Shown here in pieces: positions 8,940-18,759 of a stretch of 64,000 nucleotides of DNA. The translations under genes and the position numbers were made by a program. This DNA comes from Bifidobacterium pseudocatenulatum DSM 20438 = JCM 1200 = LMG 10505 (GTDB lineage: Bacteria > Actinomycetota > Actinomycetes > Actinomycetales > Bifidobacteriaceae). Within the stretch, counting starts at the first letter, position 1. Each line of letters opens with the position of its first letter. The notes under the pieces are model-generated. The model saw only the letters and a program-made list of their open reading frames with translations. It was not told where the DNA came from and did not search any database. The stretch is taken from assembly GCF_001025215.1 (NCBI RefSeq), contig NZ_AP012330.1, positions 1,054,001 to 1,118,000 of the forward strand, written 5' to 3'.

Positions 8940-11900
8940 ATGACTTCCATGCAACACAAGTTCGGGGCGCTTGATCTGATTCGAGCAGGGCTGCAAGATC
9001 TCGACAGGGCTCGCACGTTGTTCGACGAGCTGCACAATGACGGCATCGATGACGACAGGATGCGGCTGCTACTAGCCACGCTGGAAAAAGCGTGCGATCC
9101 CGACATCGCACTCAGCAACCTGGTGGACATCATCAAAGTGATGCAAAGTCAAGGCAAGGATTTCACCAACATCATCGCCGATGAAAACTCTTTCGTGCGA
9201 CTGATCACCGTGCTCGGCGTATCCGATGAAATGGGCAAGCTCATGCGATTCCGCCCGGAACTTGTGGAGGCCGCAGCCAACGATGCCTGCGAAAGCCACC
9301 TTTACAATCACGAACAGCGCAGAGCGCATGTGCTCAAATCGGTAGGAGCCGATCCCAATGACCACACCATGCCGACCGCAAGCCTGCCACTTGCCGAAGC
9401 TGCGACGGCGCTACGTAAAACCTATCGCAAACAACTCGCCGCAATCATGGCGCAAGACGCCACGGCGAACGATCCCATCGAAATCCAACCGCGCATCAGC
9501 ACCGAACTTTCCGACCTTGCGGACGCGGCGCTTGAAGGCGCGCTCGCCATCGCACGCCATGAAGTGGACGGCAGCGAACATGTGCGTTTCGCCATCATCG
9601 GCATGGGCAAACTGGGCGCACAGGAGCTCAACTATGTATCCGACGTGGACCTGATCTACGTGGTGGAACCCGCCGACATGGACACCAACGGCATGGCACT
9701 CAGCCGAATCGGCACCAAAATGGCCACCACGCTGCAACGTGTATGCCAATCCGTCATCATGGGCGTCGCAGAACCGACACTCTGGCAGATCGACGGTGGA
9801 CTACGCCCCGAAGGCAAGGACGGTCCGCTGGTACGCAGACTCGAATCCCACGAAGCCTATTACGAGCAATGGGCGGAAAACTGGGAATTCCAGGCCCTGC
9901 TCAAAGCCCGCCCGGTAGCCGGCGACACCGACCTCGGACAAGCGTATATGGATATGACCCGACCGTTCGTTTGGACAGCTTCCAAGCGAGACAACTTCGT
10001 CTATGACTGCCAGCAGATGCGCAAACGTGTCGAAGACCTTATTCCCAACCCGCTGAAAGACCGCGAAATCAAACTCGGCAGGGGAGGCTTGCGCGACGTC
10101 GAATTCACCGTGCAGATGCTCCAACTCGTGCACGGCCGCTCCGACGAAGCATTGCGTACCAGCTCCACACTCGAATCCCTGCAGGCCTTGGCCGAAGGCG
10201 GGTACGTCTCACGCAAACAAGCCAAGAAACTTTCATGGGACTACCGATTCGAACGTGTGATGGAACACCGCCAGCAAATGTGGGCGCTCAAACGCACCCA
10301 CCTGTTCCCAGACCTCGGCAAAGCCAACGCTGGCGGTCTTGAACGCAAACGAGACATCACCATCGACGAGCTGAACCAAAATCCCGAACTACGTCGACTC
10401 GCGCGCGCATTTCACATGCATCCCGAAGAACTCGTCAACAAATACGATGAGACACGTCGTGAGGTGCGTCACCTGCACATGGACATCTATTACCGGCCCA
10501 TGCTGCCCATCAACGCGGGACTCGACGACGAACAGGTGGAACTCTCCACGAAAGCCACGCAGGAACGATTCGAATCCATCGGATTCGCCGATGCCGACGC
10601 GGCCATGCGGCACGTCACCGCGCTCACCGCAGGCATCTCCCGTGCGGCAAAAATCAACCGCATCCTGCTCCCCGCAGTACTGCAATGGCTCGGCGAAGGG
10701 CAGAATCCCGACATGGGACTGCTTAACTGGCGCAAACTTGAAGAAAACTTCGGCTCCGAAAGCGGATACCTCGGATTCCTACGCGATTCACCATCCGCGG
10801 CACAACGCCTATGCCACGTACTATCCAACTCACGATTCCTCGGCGACGCACTCAACAAATCCGTCGAATCAGTCACATGGCTCGGCAACGACGACTCTTT
10901 GCAACCACGTTCGCGAGAAAGCCTCGACATTCAAACCAAGGCGACGCTTGAACGCAATGCCGGCAACATCAACGATTTCGCCAACTCCATCCGAGCCATG
11001 CGCAGACACGAAATCGAACGCATCGGTCTCGCTTGGATGAGTGGCGTGATCGACGATGAAGCATCGCTCGCCGGCATGACCGACGTATACGACGCGGCCA
11101 TCGAAGCATCGCTGCAGTGGGCCATCCAGCATCGCATCAACGACATACAGATCGACGAAGCTCCGGCGGCGATCGCCATCATCGGCATGGGACGGTACGG
11201 CGGTAGGGAAGTGAACTTCAGCTCTGATGCTGACGTGATCATCATCTACAGGCCGGCCGAAGGTGCCGATGACGACCAAGCCAACCTTTTCGCACGAAAA
11301 GTGCAGGAAGACCTACGTGCGATCCTGCAAGGTCCAACCACATTCGAACCAAAAATCGAACTTGACATGGATCTTAGGCCTGAAGGCAAAAACGGACCGC
11401 TCGTACGTTCCTACGCATCCTGCGAGGAATACTATCGATCCTGGGCAAGCACATGGGAGCATCAGGCGCTATTACGCGCACGATATGCGGCAGGCGACGC
11501 GTCTCTTGCCGAGGATTTCCTCATGAACATCGCCGACCCGTTGCGTTATCCGAAAATCGATCTTACGGAAACGCAGATCGCCGAAATCCGCAAACTCAAG
11601 GCACGTATGGAAGCTGAACGTCTGCCGCGCGGAGTACGTAGGGATCGCCATCTGAAGCTCGGCAAGGGCGGACTGTCTGACGTTGAGTGGACGATCCAGT
11701 TGCTGCAATTGCAGCATGCGGGAGACAATGCCAACTTGCGTGTCAACGGTACGTTGCAGGCATTGAACGAGTTGGAACATCGCAAGCTGATTTCCGCTGG
11801 CGATGCTGTGGTGTTGCGTAAGGCATGGCGTATGTGCACGGCCGCGCGCAACGGCAGTTATCTGTGGAGCGGACGCGTCAATCAGGCTGATATTTTGCCG

Positions 11901-12041
11901 GACGATTCATATTCGCTGGGAGGCATCGCCGTGTATCTCGGTTACGATGCGAATCGCGGCCAACATTTCGAAAACGACCTGCTCGCCGTGATACGCAAAG
12001 CCCGTGACGTAACGGAACGCCTGTTCTACGGTCGTTCGTGA
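8940..12041 (+). CDS. glnE: Glutamine synthetase adenylyltransferase/deadenylylase
   Basis: A 1033-residue bifunctional enzyme that adenylylates and deadenylylates GlnA to match nitrogen supply. Two nucleotidyltransferase domains are intact: one near residue 218 (GMGKLGAQELNYVSDVDLIYV, split here: GMGKLGAQEL then SDVDL) and one near residue 746 (GMGRYGGREV then SSDADV). Each is followed by the DxRPEGKDGPLVR or DLRPEGKNGPLVR element and its GRGGLRDVEF or GKGGLSDVEW helix. The domain order is deadenylylase, linker, adenylylase. I chose the ATG at 8940 because it sits 7 nt after a good -10 box; an ATG follows three codons later. The gene appears to be transcribed alone. Confidence 0.95.
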   Translation: MTSMQHKFGALDLIRAGLQDLDRARTLFDELHNDGIDDDRMRLLLATLEKACDPDIALSNLVDIIKVMQSQGKDFTNIIADENSFVRLITVLGVSDEMGKLMRFRPELVEAAANDACESHLYNHEQRRAHVLKSVGADPNDHTMPTASLPLAEAATALRKTYRKQLAAIMAQDATANDPIEIQPRISTELSDLADAALEGALAIARHEVDGSEHVRFAIIGMGKLGAQELNYVSDVDLIYVVEPADMDTNGMALSRIGTKMATTLQRVCQSVIMGVAEPTLWQIDGGLRPEGKDGPLVRRLESHEAYYEQWAENWEFQALLKARPVAGDTDLGQAYMDMTRPFVWTASKRDNFVYDCQQMRKRVEDLIPNPLKDREIKLGRGGLRDVEFTVQMLQLVHGRSDEALRTSSTLESLQALAEGGYVSRKQAKKLSWDYRFERVMEHRQQMWALKRTHLFPDLGKANAGGLERKRDITIDELNQNPELRRLARAFHMHPEELVNKYDETRREVRHLHMDIYYRPMLPINAGLDDEQVELSTKATQERFESIGFADADAAMRHVTALTAGISRAAKINRILLPAVLQWLGEGQNPDMGLLNWRKLEENFGSESGYLGFLRDSPSAAQRLCHVLSNSRFLGDALNKSVESVTWLGNDDSLQPRSRESLDIQTKATLERNAGNINDFANSIRAMRRHEIERIGLAWMSGVIDDEASLAGMTDVYDAAIEASLQWAIQHRINDIQIDEAPAAIAIIGMGRYGGREVNFSSDADVIIIYRPAEGADDDQANLFARKVQEDLRAILQGPTTFEPKIELDMDLRPEGKNGPLVRSYASCEEYYRSWASTWEHQALLRARYAAGDASLAEDFLMNIADPLRYPKIDLTETQIAEIRKLKARMEAERLPRGVRRDRHLKLGKGGLSDVEWTIQLLQLQHAGDNANLRVNGTLQALNELEHRKLISAGDAVVLRKAWRMCTAARNGSYLWSGRVNQADILPDDSYSLGGIAVYLGYDANRGQHFENDLLAVIRKARDVTERLFYGRS

Positions 12042-12179
12042 GTCGTGCCATTTGAACGGCTAGGAGCATGGTGTGGCCGTCGGACCGAAGTTATACGGCT
12101 CTGACGGTTATGCTGATTCAGGGTTTCGTGCATGGAAGGATGGAGGTTGCGCCACGAATACTTGTGAACACGCGGTGAA

Positions 12180-12230
12180 CTGGCAGGGTCTGCATTTCAG
12201 GCTATAGTTGGCTAGGTCACTTCGAGTGGC
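12180..12230 (+). promoter_or_regulatory. Likely promoter and leader hairpin of the pyr operon
   Basis: The 260-nt gap between glnE and pyrB holds a TATAGT -10-like hexamer (12203-12208) with a poor -35 (CTGGCA, 17-bp spacer). Just downstream a small hairpin (GGTCACT, loop TCG, AGTGGCC) sits at 12214-12230 in the presumed leader. No uracil-responsive PyrR-binding loop or attenuator that I recognise is present; the rest of the gap shows nothing else. Confidence 0.4.
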
Positions 12231-12301
12231 CACCTTCAACCACAAGTTGCATGAAAGGTGAGCCGTTGTCTTCAGTACTCGAACAGGCGGTTGAAACGCC
12301 G

Positions 12302-13264
12302 ATGGTCGGGAAAAGCGTCATCACATTGGATGATCTTTCCATTCGCCAGATTCAAGAATTACTCCACAAGGCGCAGTACATTGATTCTCATCGTAAAGAA
12401 GTGGCGCACACCTGCGACGGCAGGGTGCTCGCCACTTTATTTTATGAGCCCAGCACCCGTACGCGTCTGAGCTTTGAAACCGCCATGCTCCGACTCGGCG
12501 GCAAGGTGATCGGCTTCGCCGGCGCCCAGCTCGCTTCCGTGACCAAGGGCGAAACCATTTCGGACACCCTGAAAACCGTGTCCAACTACGTGGACGTGGT
12601 GGCGATCCGCCACCCGAAGGAAGGCGCCGCGCTCGTGGCGTCCCGTGCAGCCTCCGTGCCGGTCATCAACGCCGGCGATGGTGGACATATGCACCCCACG
12701 CAGACTCTGGCCGATCTTGCGACGATGCAGTCGCGCTTCGGTCGCGTGAACAATCTGACTGTCGGACTGTGCGGCGATCTGACTTTCGGGCGCACCGTGC
12801 ATTCCCTGATCGAAACCCTGTGCCGTTTCGGCAACGTGAACTTCGTGCTGATCAGCCCGGATGAGCTCAAGACCCCGCAGTATGTGCTCGACCGCATCAA
12901 CGCCACCGACTCCTGCTCCTACACGGAAGTCAAGGATCTCGTTTCCGTGATCGGCGATCTCGACGTGCTGTACATGACCCGAGTGCAGAAGGAACGCTTC
13001 TTCAACGAAGACGACTATCTGCGACTGCGCGACACCTACATTCTCGACGAAGCCAAGATGGCTTACGCCAAGAAAGACATGGCCGTGCTGCACCCGCTGC
13101 CGCGAGTCAACGAAATCGCCGTCGAAGTGGATGACGACCCACGCGCTGCCTACTTCGAACAGGTCAAGAACGGCATGCTTATGCGCATGGCATTGGAAAG
13201 CTCGGTGGTCGGAGACGAACTGCCGGGATATGAACCGCTTGAATCCAAGGAGGTTGCAGCCTGA
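12302..13264 (+). CDS. pyrB: Aspartate carbamoyltransferase catalytic subunit
   Basis: A 320-residue enzyme of the second step of UMP synthesis, which joins carbamoyl phosphate and aspartate. The carbamoyl-phosphate site is FYEPSTRTRLSFETAM; further motifs are SVTKGE, GDGGHMHPTQ and TRVQKERF. The start is uncertain: the frame is open from an ATG at 12251, and a TTG at 12266 is preceded by AAAGGTGAG, but the family N-terminus aligns with the ATG at 12302 (MVGKSVITLDDLS). If the TTG is used the protein gains 12 residues. It overlaps pyrI by one base and leads the pyrB-I-C-F-K-D-E operon. Confidence 0.95.
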   Translation: MVGKSVITLDDLSIRQIQELLHKAQYIDSHRKEVAHTCDGRVLATLFYEPSTRTRLSFETAMLRLGGKVIGFAGAQLASVTKGETISDTLKTVSNYVDVVAIRHPKEGAALVASRAASVPVINAGDGGHMHPTQTLADLATMQSRFGRVNNLTVGLCGDLTFGRTVHSLIETLCRFGNVNFVLISPDELKTPQYVLDRINATDSCSYTEVKDLVSVIGDLDVLYMTRVQKERFFNEDDYLRLRDTYILDEAKMAYAKKDMAVLHPLPRVNEIAVEVDDDPRAAYFEQVKNGMLMRMALESSVVGDELPGYEPLESKEVAA

Positions 13265-13689
13265 TGGAGGTCACCAGCATTCAGAACGGCATCATCATCG
13301 ACCATGTGCCTGCTGGCACCGCGCTCAAGGTGCTCGAATACCTGAAAATTGATCCGGCTAAGACCAAGCTCGCGCTGATCATGAACACCGACAGCCACAT
13401 GTTCGGCACCAAAGACATCATCAAAATCGAAAGCGAAGAGGAAGCCGAAACCATCGACCTTGACGTGCTCGGCCTTGTGGCACGCACCGCAACCGTCGGC
13501 ATTGTGCGCGGCGGTAAAATCGTAGAGAAAAAGCAGCCTACACTGCCGGAACATGTGGTCAATATCATCAAATGCGTGAACCCGCGCTGCGTGACTACCA
13601 CCGAGCCGGCCGTACAGATGTTCCACCTGGTGCATTCCGACCGTCAGGAATACCGCTGCGACTACTGTGACGAGGAAGCGAAGTTCTGA
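13264..13689 (+). CDS. pyrI: Aspartate carbamoyltransferase regulatory subunit
   Basis: The 141-residue allosteric subunit binds CTP and ATP in its N-terminal domain and PyrB through its C-terminal zinc domain. The four zinc Cys are visible in CVNPRC and CDYC; the length equals that of enterobacterial PyrI (~153) minus a few residues. It overlaps the pyrB stop (TGATG), so the two are translationally coupled in equal amounts, as a dodecameric class B enzyme needs. Most actinobacteria have a PyrB without PyrI, so this subunit sets bifidobacteria apart. Confidence 0.95.
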   Translation: MEVTSIQNGIIIDHVPAGTALKVLEYLKIDPAKTKLALIMNTDSHMFGTKDIIKIESEEEAETIDLDVLGLVARTATVGIVRGGKIVEKKQPTLPEHVVNIIKCVNPRCVTTTEPAVQMFHLVHSDRQEYRCDYCDEEAKF

Positions 13690-13692
13690 CCC

Positions 13693-15111
13693 ATGACCCT
13701 CACCCTTCACGACATCAAGGTTTGGAACACCGGCGAAGTCATCGACCTGATCGTCCCATCTGACGCTGATGAAACGGTGGACGCTTCGGCCATGACCATC
13801 GCCCCGGGATTCGAAGATCCCCACGTCCACTTCCGCGATCCGGGCCAGACCTACAAGGAATCCATGGTTTCCGGTTGCGCGGCTGCCGCCTCTGGCGGGT
13901 ATACGAACGTGCTCATCATGCCGAACACCGTTCCCGCCATGGATGGCGTGAAGGTGACGGCGGGGGAACCGGGCGCCAGTGAAGTGCTCGACGCCGGTTT
14001 CGACACGGTCATCGACTATTTGCAGCATTACGAACAAGCCCATGATGTGACCTTGCCGGTGCGTTATGACCTGTGCGTATGCGCTTCCAAAGGGCGTGCA
14101 GGCAAGGAAGCAACCGACGTGGCCGACTGGATCGGCTACCTGCCTGAACACGATGACGACAACAAGGACGCCTACCAGCTGTGCCACCCGGTGACCGCCA
14201 TCAGCGATGACGGTTCCGCGGTAACACCGGAAATCCTCGATCAAGTGTTCGACAACGTCAAGAAATCAGGCTTATACCTGATCGAGCATTGCGAACACCA
14301 CGACACCGGGGCGGTCAATGAAGGTCCCGTATCACGAGAACTGGGCGTACCCGGCATTCCCGAAGATACCGAACTGAAAATCGTCGAACGCGATATCGAG
14401 ATGGCGCGCAAAACCGGCGTGCATGTGCACTTCCAGCATGTCAGCACTGCGATTTCTTTCGACGCGATTCGCAAGGCCAAAGCTGAAGGCTTACCGATCA
14501 CGTGCGAAACTGCACCGCACTACGTTGCGTTGTGCGATGAAGCATTGCTGAAATACGGCACTCTCGCCAAGATGAATCCGCCGTTGCGCTCCGAAGAGGA
14601 TCGCAAGGCAACCATCGCAGCCGTAGCTGACGGCACCGTCGATCTGCTGGCCACCGACCATGCACCGCATACCATGGAAGAGAAGGACCTTGGTTTCCTC
14701 GATGCTCCGAACGGCATCATTGGTCTTGAATGCGCGTATGGCGTATGCCACAAGATTCTTGTGGACGGTGGCTTTATCTCCGACGAACGCCTGATTGAAC
14801 TCATGTCGACTGCGCCAGCCGAACTTATGGGCCACAGCAAGGCCGACGTCACAGCGTTGCTTGACGAATACGCAGACGCCGTCCCCGGAGACGACGACAC
14901 CAAACGCGTGCTGGACCTCGTCAAGGTTCCTGCAGAAGACCGCGCGGATCTGGTGGTGCTCAACACCGACGAGGCATGGACCGTGAATCCTGAACGATTC
15001 CATTCCTCGGCTCGTAACACCCCGTTTGGTGGATGGCAGGTCACCGGCCGTCCGCTCGCCACCATCATCGGCTCGAAACTAGTCTTCAGCCGTATCAACA
15101 AGGAGGATTGA
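13693..15111 (+). CDS. pyrC: Dihydroorotase
   Basis: A 472-residue class I dihydroorotase of the amidohydrolase superfamily that cyclises carbamoyl-aspartate to dihydroorotate. The metal-binding motif FEDPHVHFRDPGQTYKE opens the barrel; later come HFQHVST, CETAPHY and the catalytic TDHAPHT. A loop near residues 135-170 is longer and more acidic than in Bacillus PyrC. It begins 4 nt after pyrI and overlaps pyrF by one base, consistent with tight coupling in the operon. Confidence 0.95.
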   Translation: MTLTLHDIKVWNTGEVIDLIVPSDADETVDASAMTIAPGFEDPHVHFRDPGQTYKESMVSGCAAAASGGYTNVLIMPNTVPAMDGVKVTAGEPGASEVLDAGFDTVIDYLQHYEQAHDVTLPVRYDLCVCASKGRAGKEATDVADWIGYLPEHDDDNKDAYQLCHPVTAISDDGSAVTPEILDQVFDNVKKSGLYLIEHCEHHDTGAVNEGPVSRELGVPGIPEDTELKIVERDIEMARKTGVHVHFQHVSTAISFDAIRKAKAEGLPITCETAPHYVALCDEALLKYGTLAKMNPPLRSEEDRKATIAAVADGTVDLLATDHAPHTMEEKDLGFLDAPNGIIGLECAYGVCHKILVDGGFISDERLIELMSTAPAELMGHSKADVTALLDEYADAVPGDDDTKRVLDLVKVPAEDRADLVVLNTDEAWTVNPERFHSSARNTPFGGWQVTGRPLATIIGSKLVFSRINKED

Positions 15112-16073
15112 TGGATCGCCTGATCGAAGCAATCGAAGCCAAGCAGAATCCGAGCGTTGTGGGACTTGACCCGACCGAAGCGCTCGTGCCAGCGCAAATC
15201 GTGGCCGGCTTTGCCGAGGAAATCAGCGAACAGGTTGAAGATCCGGCGGAAGCGCCGTCCATGCAGCTTTCCGTGGCCTTCTTCGAATTCAACCGCGCCA
15301 TCATCGACGCCGTCGCAGACATCGTGCCTGCGGTCAAACCGCAGATCGCCATGTATGAGACGCTCGGTCCGGCAGGCATCGACGCCTACACCATGACCTG
15401 CGAATACGCCAAGCAGCAGGGCCTGTACGTGCTCGGCGACGTCAAGCGCGGAGACATCGGCTCTACCGCGGCTGCATATGCTCATCACCTCAGCGGTATA
15501 GGATTGGACGACACCGCCTATGATCCATGGCATGAGGATGCGGTGACCGTGAACCCATACCTCGGCACCGATGGCATCACACCGTTCGTCGACGCCGCCA
15601 CCGCCAACGACAAAGACATTTTCGTGCTTGTACGCACCTCCAATCCGTCTAGCAGTGAACTGCAGGAACTTGAACTCGCCTCCGGTGAACGCGTATACGA
15701 GCATGTCGCCGATCTGGTGGAAGGCTGGGGCGCCGAAACCATCGGCAAGAACGGCTATTCACGTGTAGGCGCAGTGGTCGGAGCCACGCACCCAGAGGAA
15801 GGCAAGGCATTGCGCGCACGCATGCCGCACACGTTCTTCCTTGTACCGGGATACGGCGCTCAAGGCGGCACCGCGCAAGGTGTGGCCGGCATGTTCGACC
15901 GTGACGGCATGGGTGCGCTTGTCAACTCGTCACGTGGCGTTATCGGTGCATGGAAAAAGTCCGGCAAGTATTCTGAATCCATGAGCGCCGACGATGCTCT
16001 GGATCTGGTTGCGGAATCAGCCCGTGAGGCAGCCAAAGATATGCGTGACAATCTGCGTGCGGTCTTGCCGTAA
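15111..16073 (+). CDS. pyrF: Orotidine 5'-phosphate decarboxylase
   Basis: A 320-residue enzyme of the long (mycobacterial, type 2) OMP decarboxylase family, which converts OMP to UMP. The catalytic core is LGDVKRGDIGST, with the substrate-binding SVVGLDP near the N-terminus and VPGYGAQGG plus NSSRGV for the phosphate. The ATG at 15111 shares its A with the pyrC TGA, and AGGAGG lies 4 nt before it. Confidence 0.95.
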   Translation: MDRLIEAIEAKQNPSVVGLDPTEALVPAQIVAGFAEEISEQVEDPAEAPSMQLSVAFFEFNRAIIDAVADIVPAVKPQIAMYETLGPAGIDAYTMTCEYAKQQGLYVLGDVKRGDIGSTAAAYAHHLSGIGLDDTAYDPWHEDAVTVNPYLGTDGITPFVDAATANDKDIFVLVRTSNPSSSELQELELASGERVYEHVADLVEGWGAETIGKNGYSRVGAVVGATHPEEGKALRARMPHTFFLVPGYGAQGGTAQGVAGMFDRDGMGALVNSSRGVIGAWKKSGKYSESMSADDALDLVAESAREAAKDMRDNLRAVLP

Positions 16074-16148
16074 CCTGCCGACTGGCCAACTGTTCAATCT
16101 GAAAGAAAAACAACCACCAAACCATCGAACGTAACAGAGAGGGAGTTC

Positions 16149-16967
16149 ATGACCACCGCAACAACGTTCGTTCCGACCGTTGCCGAAGCGACTGCGGCAG
16201 GCTTTTTCCCGAGCCGGCATGAAGTCGAGGTCGTTGACAATCAGGAACTGACTGACGGCGTGTACCGTTTGACGTTCCGTGACGAATACATCGCCAGCCA
16301 TGCAAAGCCGGCACAATTCGTTGACGTATATTCCAACGATCCAAGCAAGCTGATGCCGCGTCCGTTCGGCGTTTGCGAAACCAACGGCGACGAAGTCAGC
16401 CTCATGTTCGCCGTGGTAGGCAAGGGCACCGCAGAATTTGCCGGATTGAAAGCTGGGGACACCATTCGTGTGATGGGCCCGCTCGGCAATTCGTTCAAGA
16501 CCAAGGAGCCCGCCAATTATGTGCTCGTGGCAGGAGGTCTTGGCGTGCCTCCGCTCGTGCATGCGGCACAGCATATCGCCGGCGTCGAAGGCGCGGTCAG
16601 CACCGCGGTGTTCGGCTACCGCAACGTGCGTTTCGGCGACGAATATGCGGGCAAGTATGCCGACAAGGTGTACAGCATCGACGAGAGCGAAGGCAACGTG
16701 ATCACCTTGCTTGACCGCATCGAAGGCGAGTTGATGGATTCGGGACTCAAGCCGGTGATTCTGACCTGCGGTCCTCTGCCGATGATGAAGGCCGTCGCCG
16801 CATGGGCCGTGAAGCGTGACATGGCGTGCCAGCTGAGCTTGGAACAGCGCATGGGCTGTGGCTATGGCACTTGCGTGCTGTGTACGGTCGACACGTTGGA
16901 CGGACGTTTGAAGGTCTGCTCCGATGGTCCGGTCTTTACTCGCGAACGTTTGGGATGGGGTGAATGA
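16149..16967 (+). CDS. pyrK: Dihydroorotate dehydrogenase electron transfer subunit
   Basis: A 272-residue iron-sulfur flavoprotein that carries electrons from PyrD to NAD+. The N-terminal FAD domain has RPFGVCE and the central NAD domain has VAGGLGVPPL. The C-terminal [2Fe-2S] site has four Cys in CGYGTCVLC and KVCSDG. AGAGAGGGAG precedes the ATG. Its pairing with the next gene identifies the class 1B enzyme. Confidence 0.93.
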   Translation: MTTATTFVPTVAEATAAGFFPSRHEVEVVDNQELTDGVYRLTFRDEYIASHAKPAQFVDVYSNDPSKLMPRPFGVCETNGDEVSLMFAVVGKGTAEFAGLKAGDTIRVMGPLGNSFKTKEPANYVLVAGGLGVPPLVHAAQHIAGVEGAVSTAVFGYRNVRFGDEYAGKYADKVYSIDESEGNVITLLDRIEGELMDSGLKPVILTCGPLPMMKAVAAWAVKRDMACQLSLEQRMGCGYGTCVLCTVDTLDGRLKVCSDGPVFTRERLGWGE

Positions 16968-16968
16968 G

Positions 16969-17919
16969 ATGATCGACGATACCCAGCATGAGAACCTGTA
17001 CGGTTCGTACGAGTGGAAGCATCCCACGCAGGTGGCGGGCGTGCCGTGGAAGAATCCGGTCGCCACGGCTTCCGGCACCTTCCAGTATGCGGCGGTCCGC
17101 TGGTTCTACGACGTGAGCCAACTGGGCGCGGTCACCACCAAGGGCGTCTCCCCGGTGCCATGGGAAGGCAATCCCGGCATTCGTACCGCTGAAGGCCCAT
17201 CCAGCAACATCAACGCGGTCGGCCTGCAGAACCCGGGTGTGGACCATTATTTGGAAGACGACCTGCCCAAGCTCAAGGCCATCAACGCTACGGTCATCGC
17301 CAATGTGGCCGGTCACTGCGACGACGACTATGTCGAAGTCGTGTCCAAGCTGAACGATTCTCCGGCAGACATGCTGGAAATCAACGTGAGCTGCCCGAAC
17401 GTGTCCGCCGGAGGTATGAGCGTCGGCACTGATCCGGTGGCGTTGAGCCGTCTGATCACCCGCCTGCGCAAGCTCACCGACAAGAAGATGATTGTCAAGC
17501 TCACGCCGAACGTCACCGACATCACCGTGCCTGCCCGCGCGGCCGTGGAAAGCGGCGCCGACGCGCTGAGCATGATCAACACACTGCTCGGCATGCGCAT
17601 CAACATTCGCACTGGAGAACCGATCATCGACCATGTGACCGGCGGCGTTTCCGGACCGGCCGTGCTGCCGATGGGACTCGTGGCCGTGTGGAAGACCCGC
17701 TCCGCATTACCGAACACTCCGATCATCGGCATCGGCGGCATCGATTCCGGTGAGAAGGCGCTTGAATACCTGTATGCCGGAGCGAACGCCGTGGAAGTCG
17801 GTGCGGCCGCACTGTTCGAACCGACCGCGCCATTGCGTGTGGCCCGCGAACTCGACGAGCTGCTCGACGCACGTCCCGAACTCGCAGACAAGCTCGCCAA
17901 GGGCGAAACTTGGCGTTGA
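16969..17919 (+). CDS. pyrD: Dihydroorotate dehydrogenase, class 1B catalytic subunit
   Basis: A 316-residue FMN-binding TIM barrel that oxidises dihydroorotate to orotate. The catalytic Cys lies in [13 protein letters not shown] (a Cys, as in class 1, rather than the Ser of class 2 enzymes); FMN phosphate is held by [21 protein letters not shown]. The ATG at 16969 lies 1 nt after the pyrK stop and just after GGGTGA, so a longer in-frame reading into pyrK is not needed. It works with PyrK and NAD+. Confidence 0.94.
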   Translation: MIDDTQHENLYGSYEWKHPTQVAGVPWKNPVATASGTFQYAAVRWFYDVSQLGAVTTKGVSPVPWEGNPGIRTAEGPSSNINAVGLQNPGVDHYLEDDLPKLKAINATVIANVAGHCDDDYVEVVSKLNDSPADMLEINVSCPNVSAGGMSVGTDPVALSRLITRLRKLTDKKMIVKLTPNVTDITVPARAAVESGADALSMINTLLGMRINIRTGEPIIDHVTGGVSGPAVLPMGLVAVWKTRSALPNTPIIGIGGIDSGEKALEYLYAGANAVEVGAAALFEPTAPLRVARELDELLDARPELADKLAKGETWR

Positions 17920-17947
17920 CCTCGATCATTCATCAAAGGAGCATGAC

Positions 17948-18643
17948 ATGACTGAATCCCTCGACCACCGTTTTACCAAGTTCCTGCTGGAAGCGCAGGC
18001 GCTGAAATTCGGCGAGTTCACGCTGAAGTCCGGTCGTAAGTCGCCGTATTTCATCAATGCGGGCGCATTCAACGACGGACGTAAGATCGCCACGCTCGGC
18101 GCATTCTATGCGGAGAAGATCGCGGCGGAAATCGAAGCAGGCAATCTGCCGAACGACATCGACACCATTTTCGGTCCTGCCTACAAGGGCATTCCGCTGG
18201 GCGTCTCCACCGCGATCGCTCTGACTTCCGGCCACGGTATGGAAGTCGGCTACACCTTCGACCGCAAGGAGAAGAAGGATCATGGCGACGGCGGCATGAT
18301 GGTCGGCACCCAGCTGACCGACGGCATGAAGGTACTGCTCGTCGACGATGTGATGACCGCAGGCACCGCAGTACGCGAGGTCATTCCCAAGCTCAAGGCC
18401 GAAGCGGATGTGGAGGTCGTCGGCTTGGTGCTTTCCGTGGATCGTATGGAAAAGACCAAGGATTCCGACACGTCCGCGGTGAAGGCCGTCGAAGCAGAGT
18501 TCGGCTTCCCGGTATTCGCCATTGCCAACGTGCGCGAGATCTTCGAGGCCGGCCAGCATATCGAAACCGCTGACGGCACCGCGTATGTGACCGACGAGAT
18601 CAAGGCCGCTGCCGACGCTTATCTGGAGCAGTATGGTGCCTGA
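17948..18643 (+). CDS. pyrE: Orotate phosphoribosyltransferase
   Basis: A 231-residue enzyme that joins orotate and PRPP to OMP. The PRPP-binding motif is [16 protein letters not shown] and the flexible loop is [20 protein letters not shown] binds orotate. AAAGGAGC precedes the ATG. It is the last gene of the pyr operon and is followed by a long hairpin. Confidence 0.95.
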   Translation: MTESLDHRFTKFLLEAQALKFGEFTLKSGRKSPYFINAGAFNDGRKIATLGAFYAEKIAAEIEAGNLPNDIDTIFGPAYKGIPLGVSTAIALTSGHGMEVGYTFDRKEKKDHGDGGMMVGTQLTDGMKVLLVDDVMTAGTAVREVIPKLKAEADVEVVGLVLSVDRMEKTKDSDTSAVKAVEAEFGFPVFAIANVREIFEAGQHIETADGTAYVTDEIKAAADAYLEQYGA

Positions 18644-18676
18644 ATTCTATAGGCGGGTCCTACAGTTGAACATATG

Positions 18677-18721
18677 AAAAGTGCCTCACACCAATCGAAA
18701 GCATCGGTGCGAGGCACTTTT
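18677..18721. terminator. Bidirectional terminator between pyrE and the LysR gene
   Basis: A 19-bp stem with two G-U pairs (AAAAGTGCCTCACACCAAT on the left arm) has A- and T-rich ends on both sides, between two convergent genes. Confidence 0.75.
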
Positions 18722-18759
18722 CAATCTCATATCAGAGTGCATCCAGTTGATGAGTGCAT

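Noticed and set aside
12042..12301. A pyrimidine riboswitch or PyrR attenuator before pyrB
   Set aside because: Only a short 7-bp hairpin is visible; no terminator/antiterminator pair or PyrR-binding loop could be made out.
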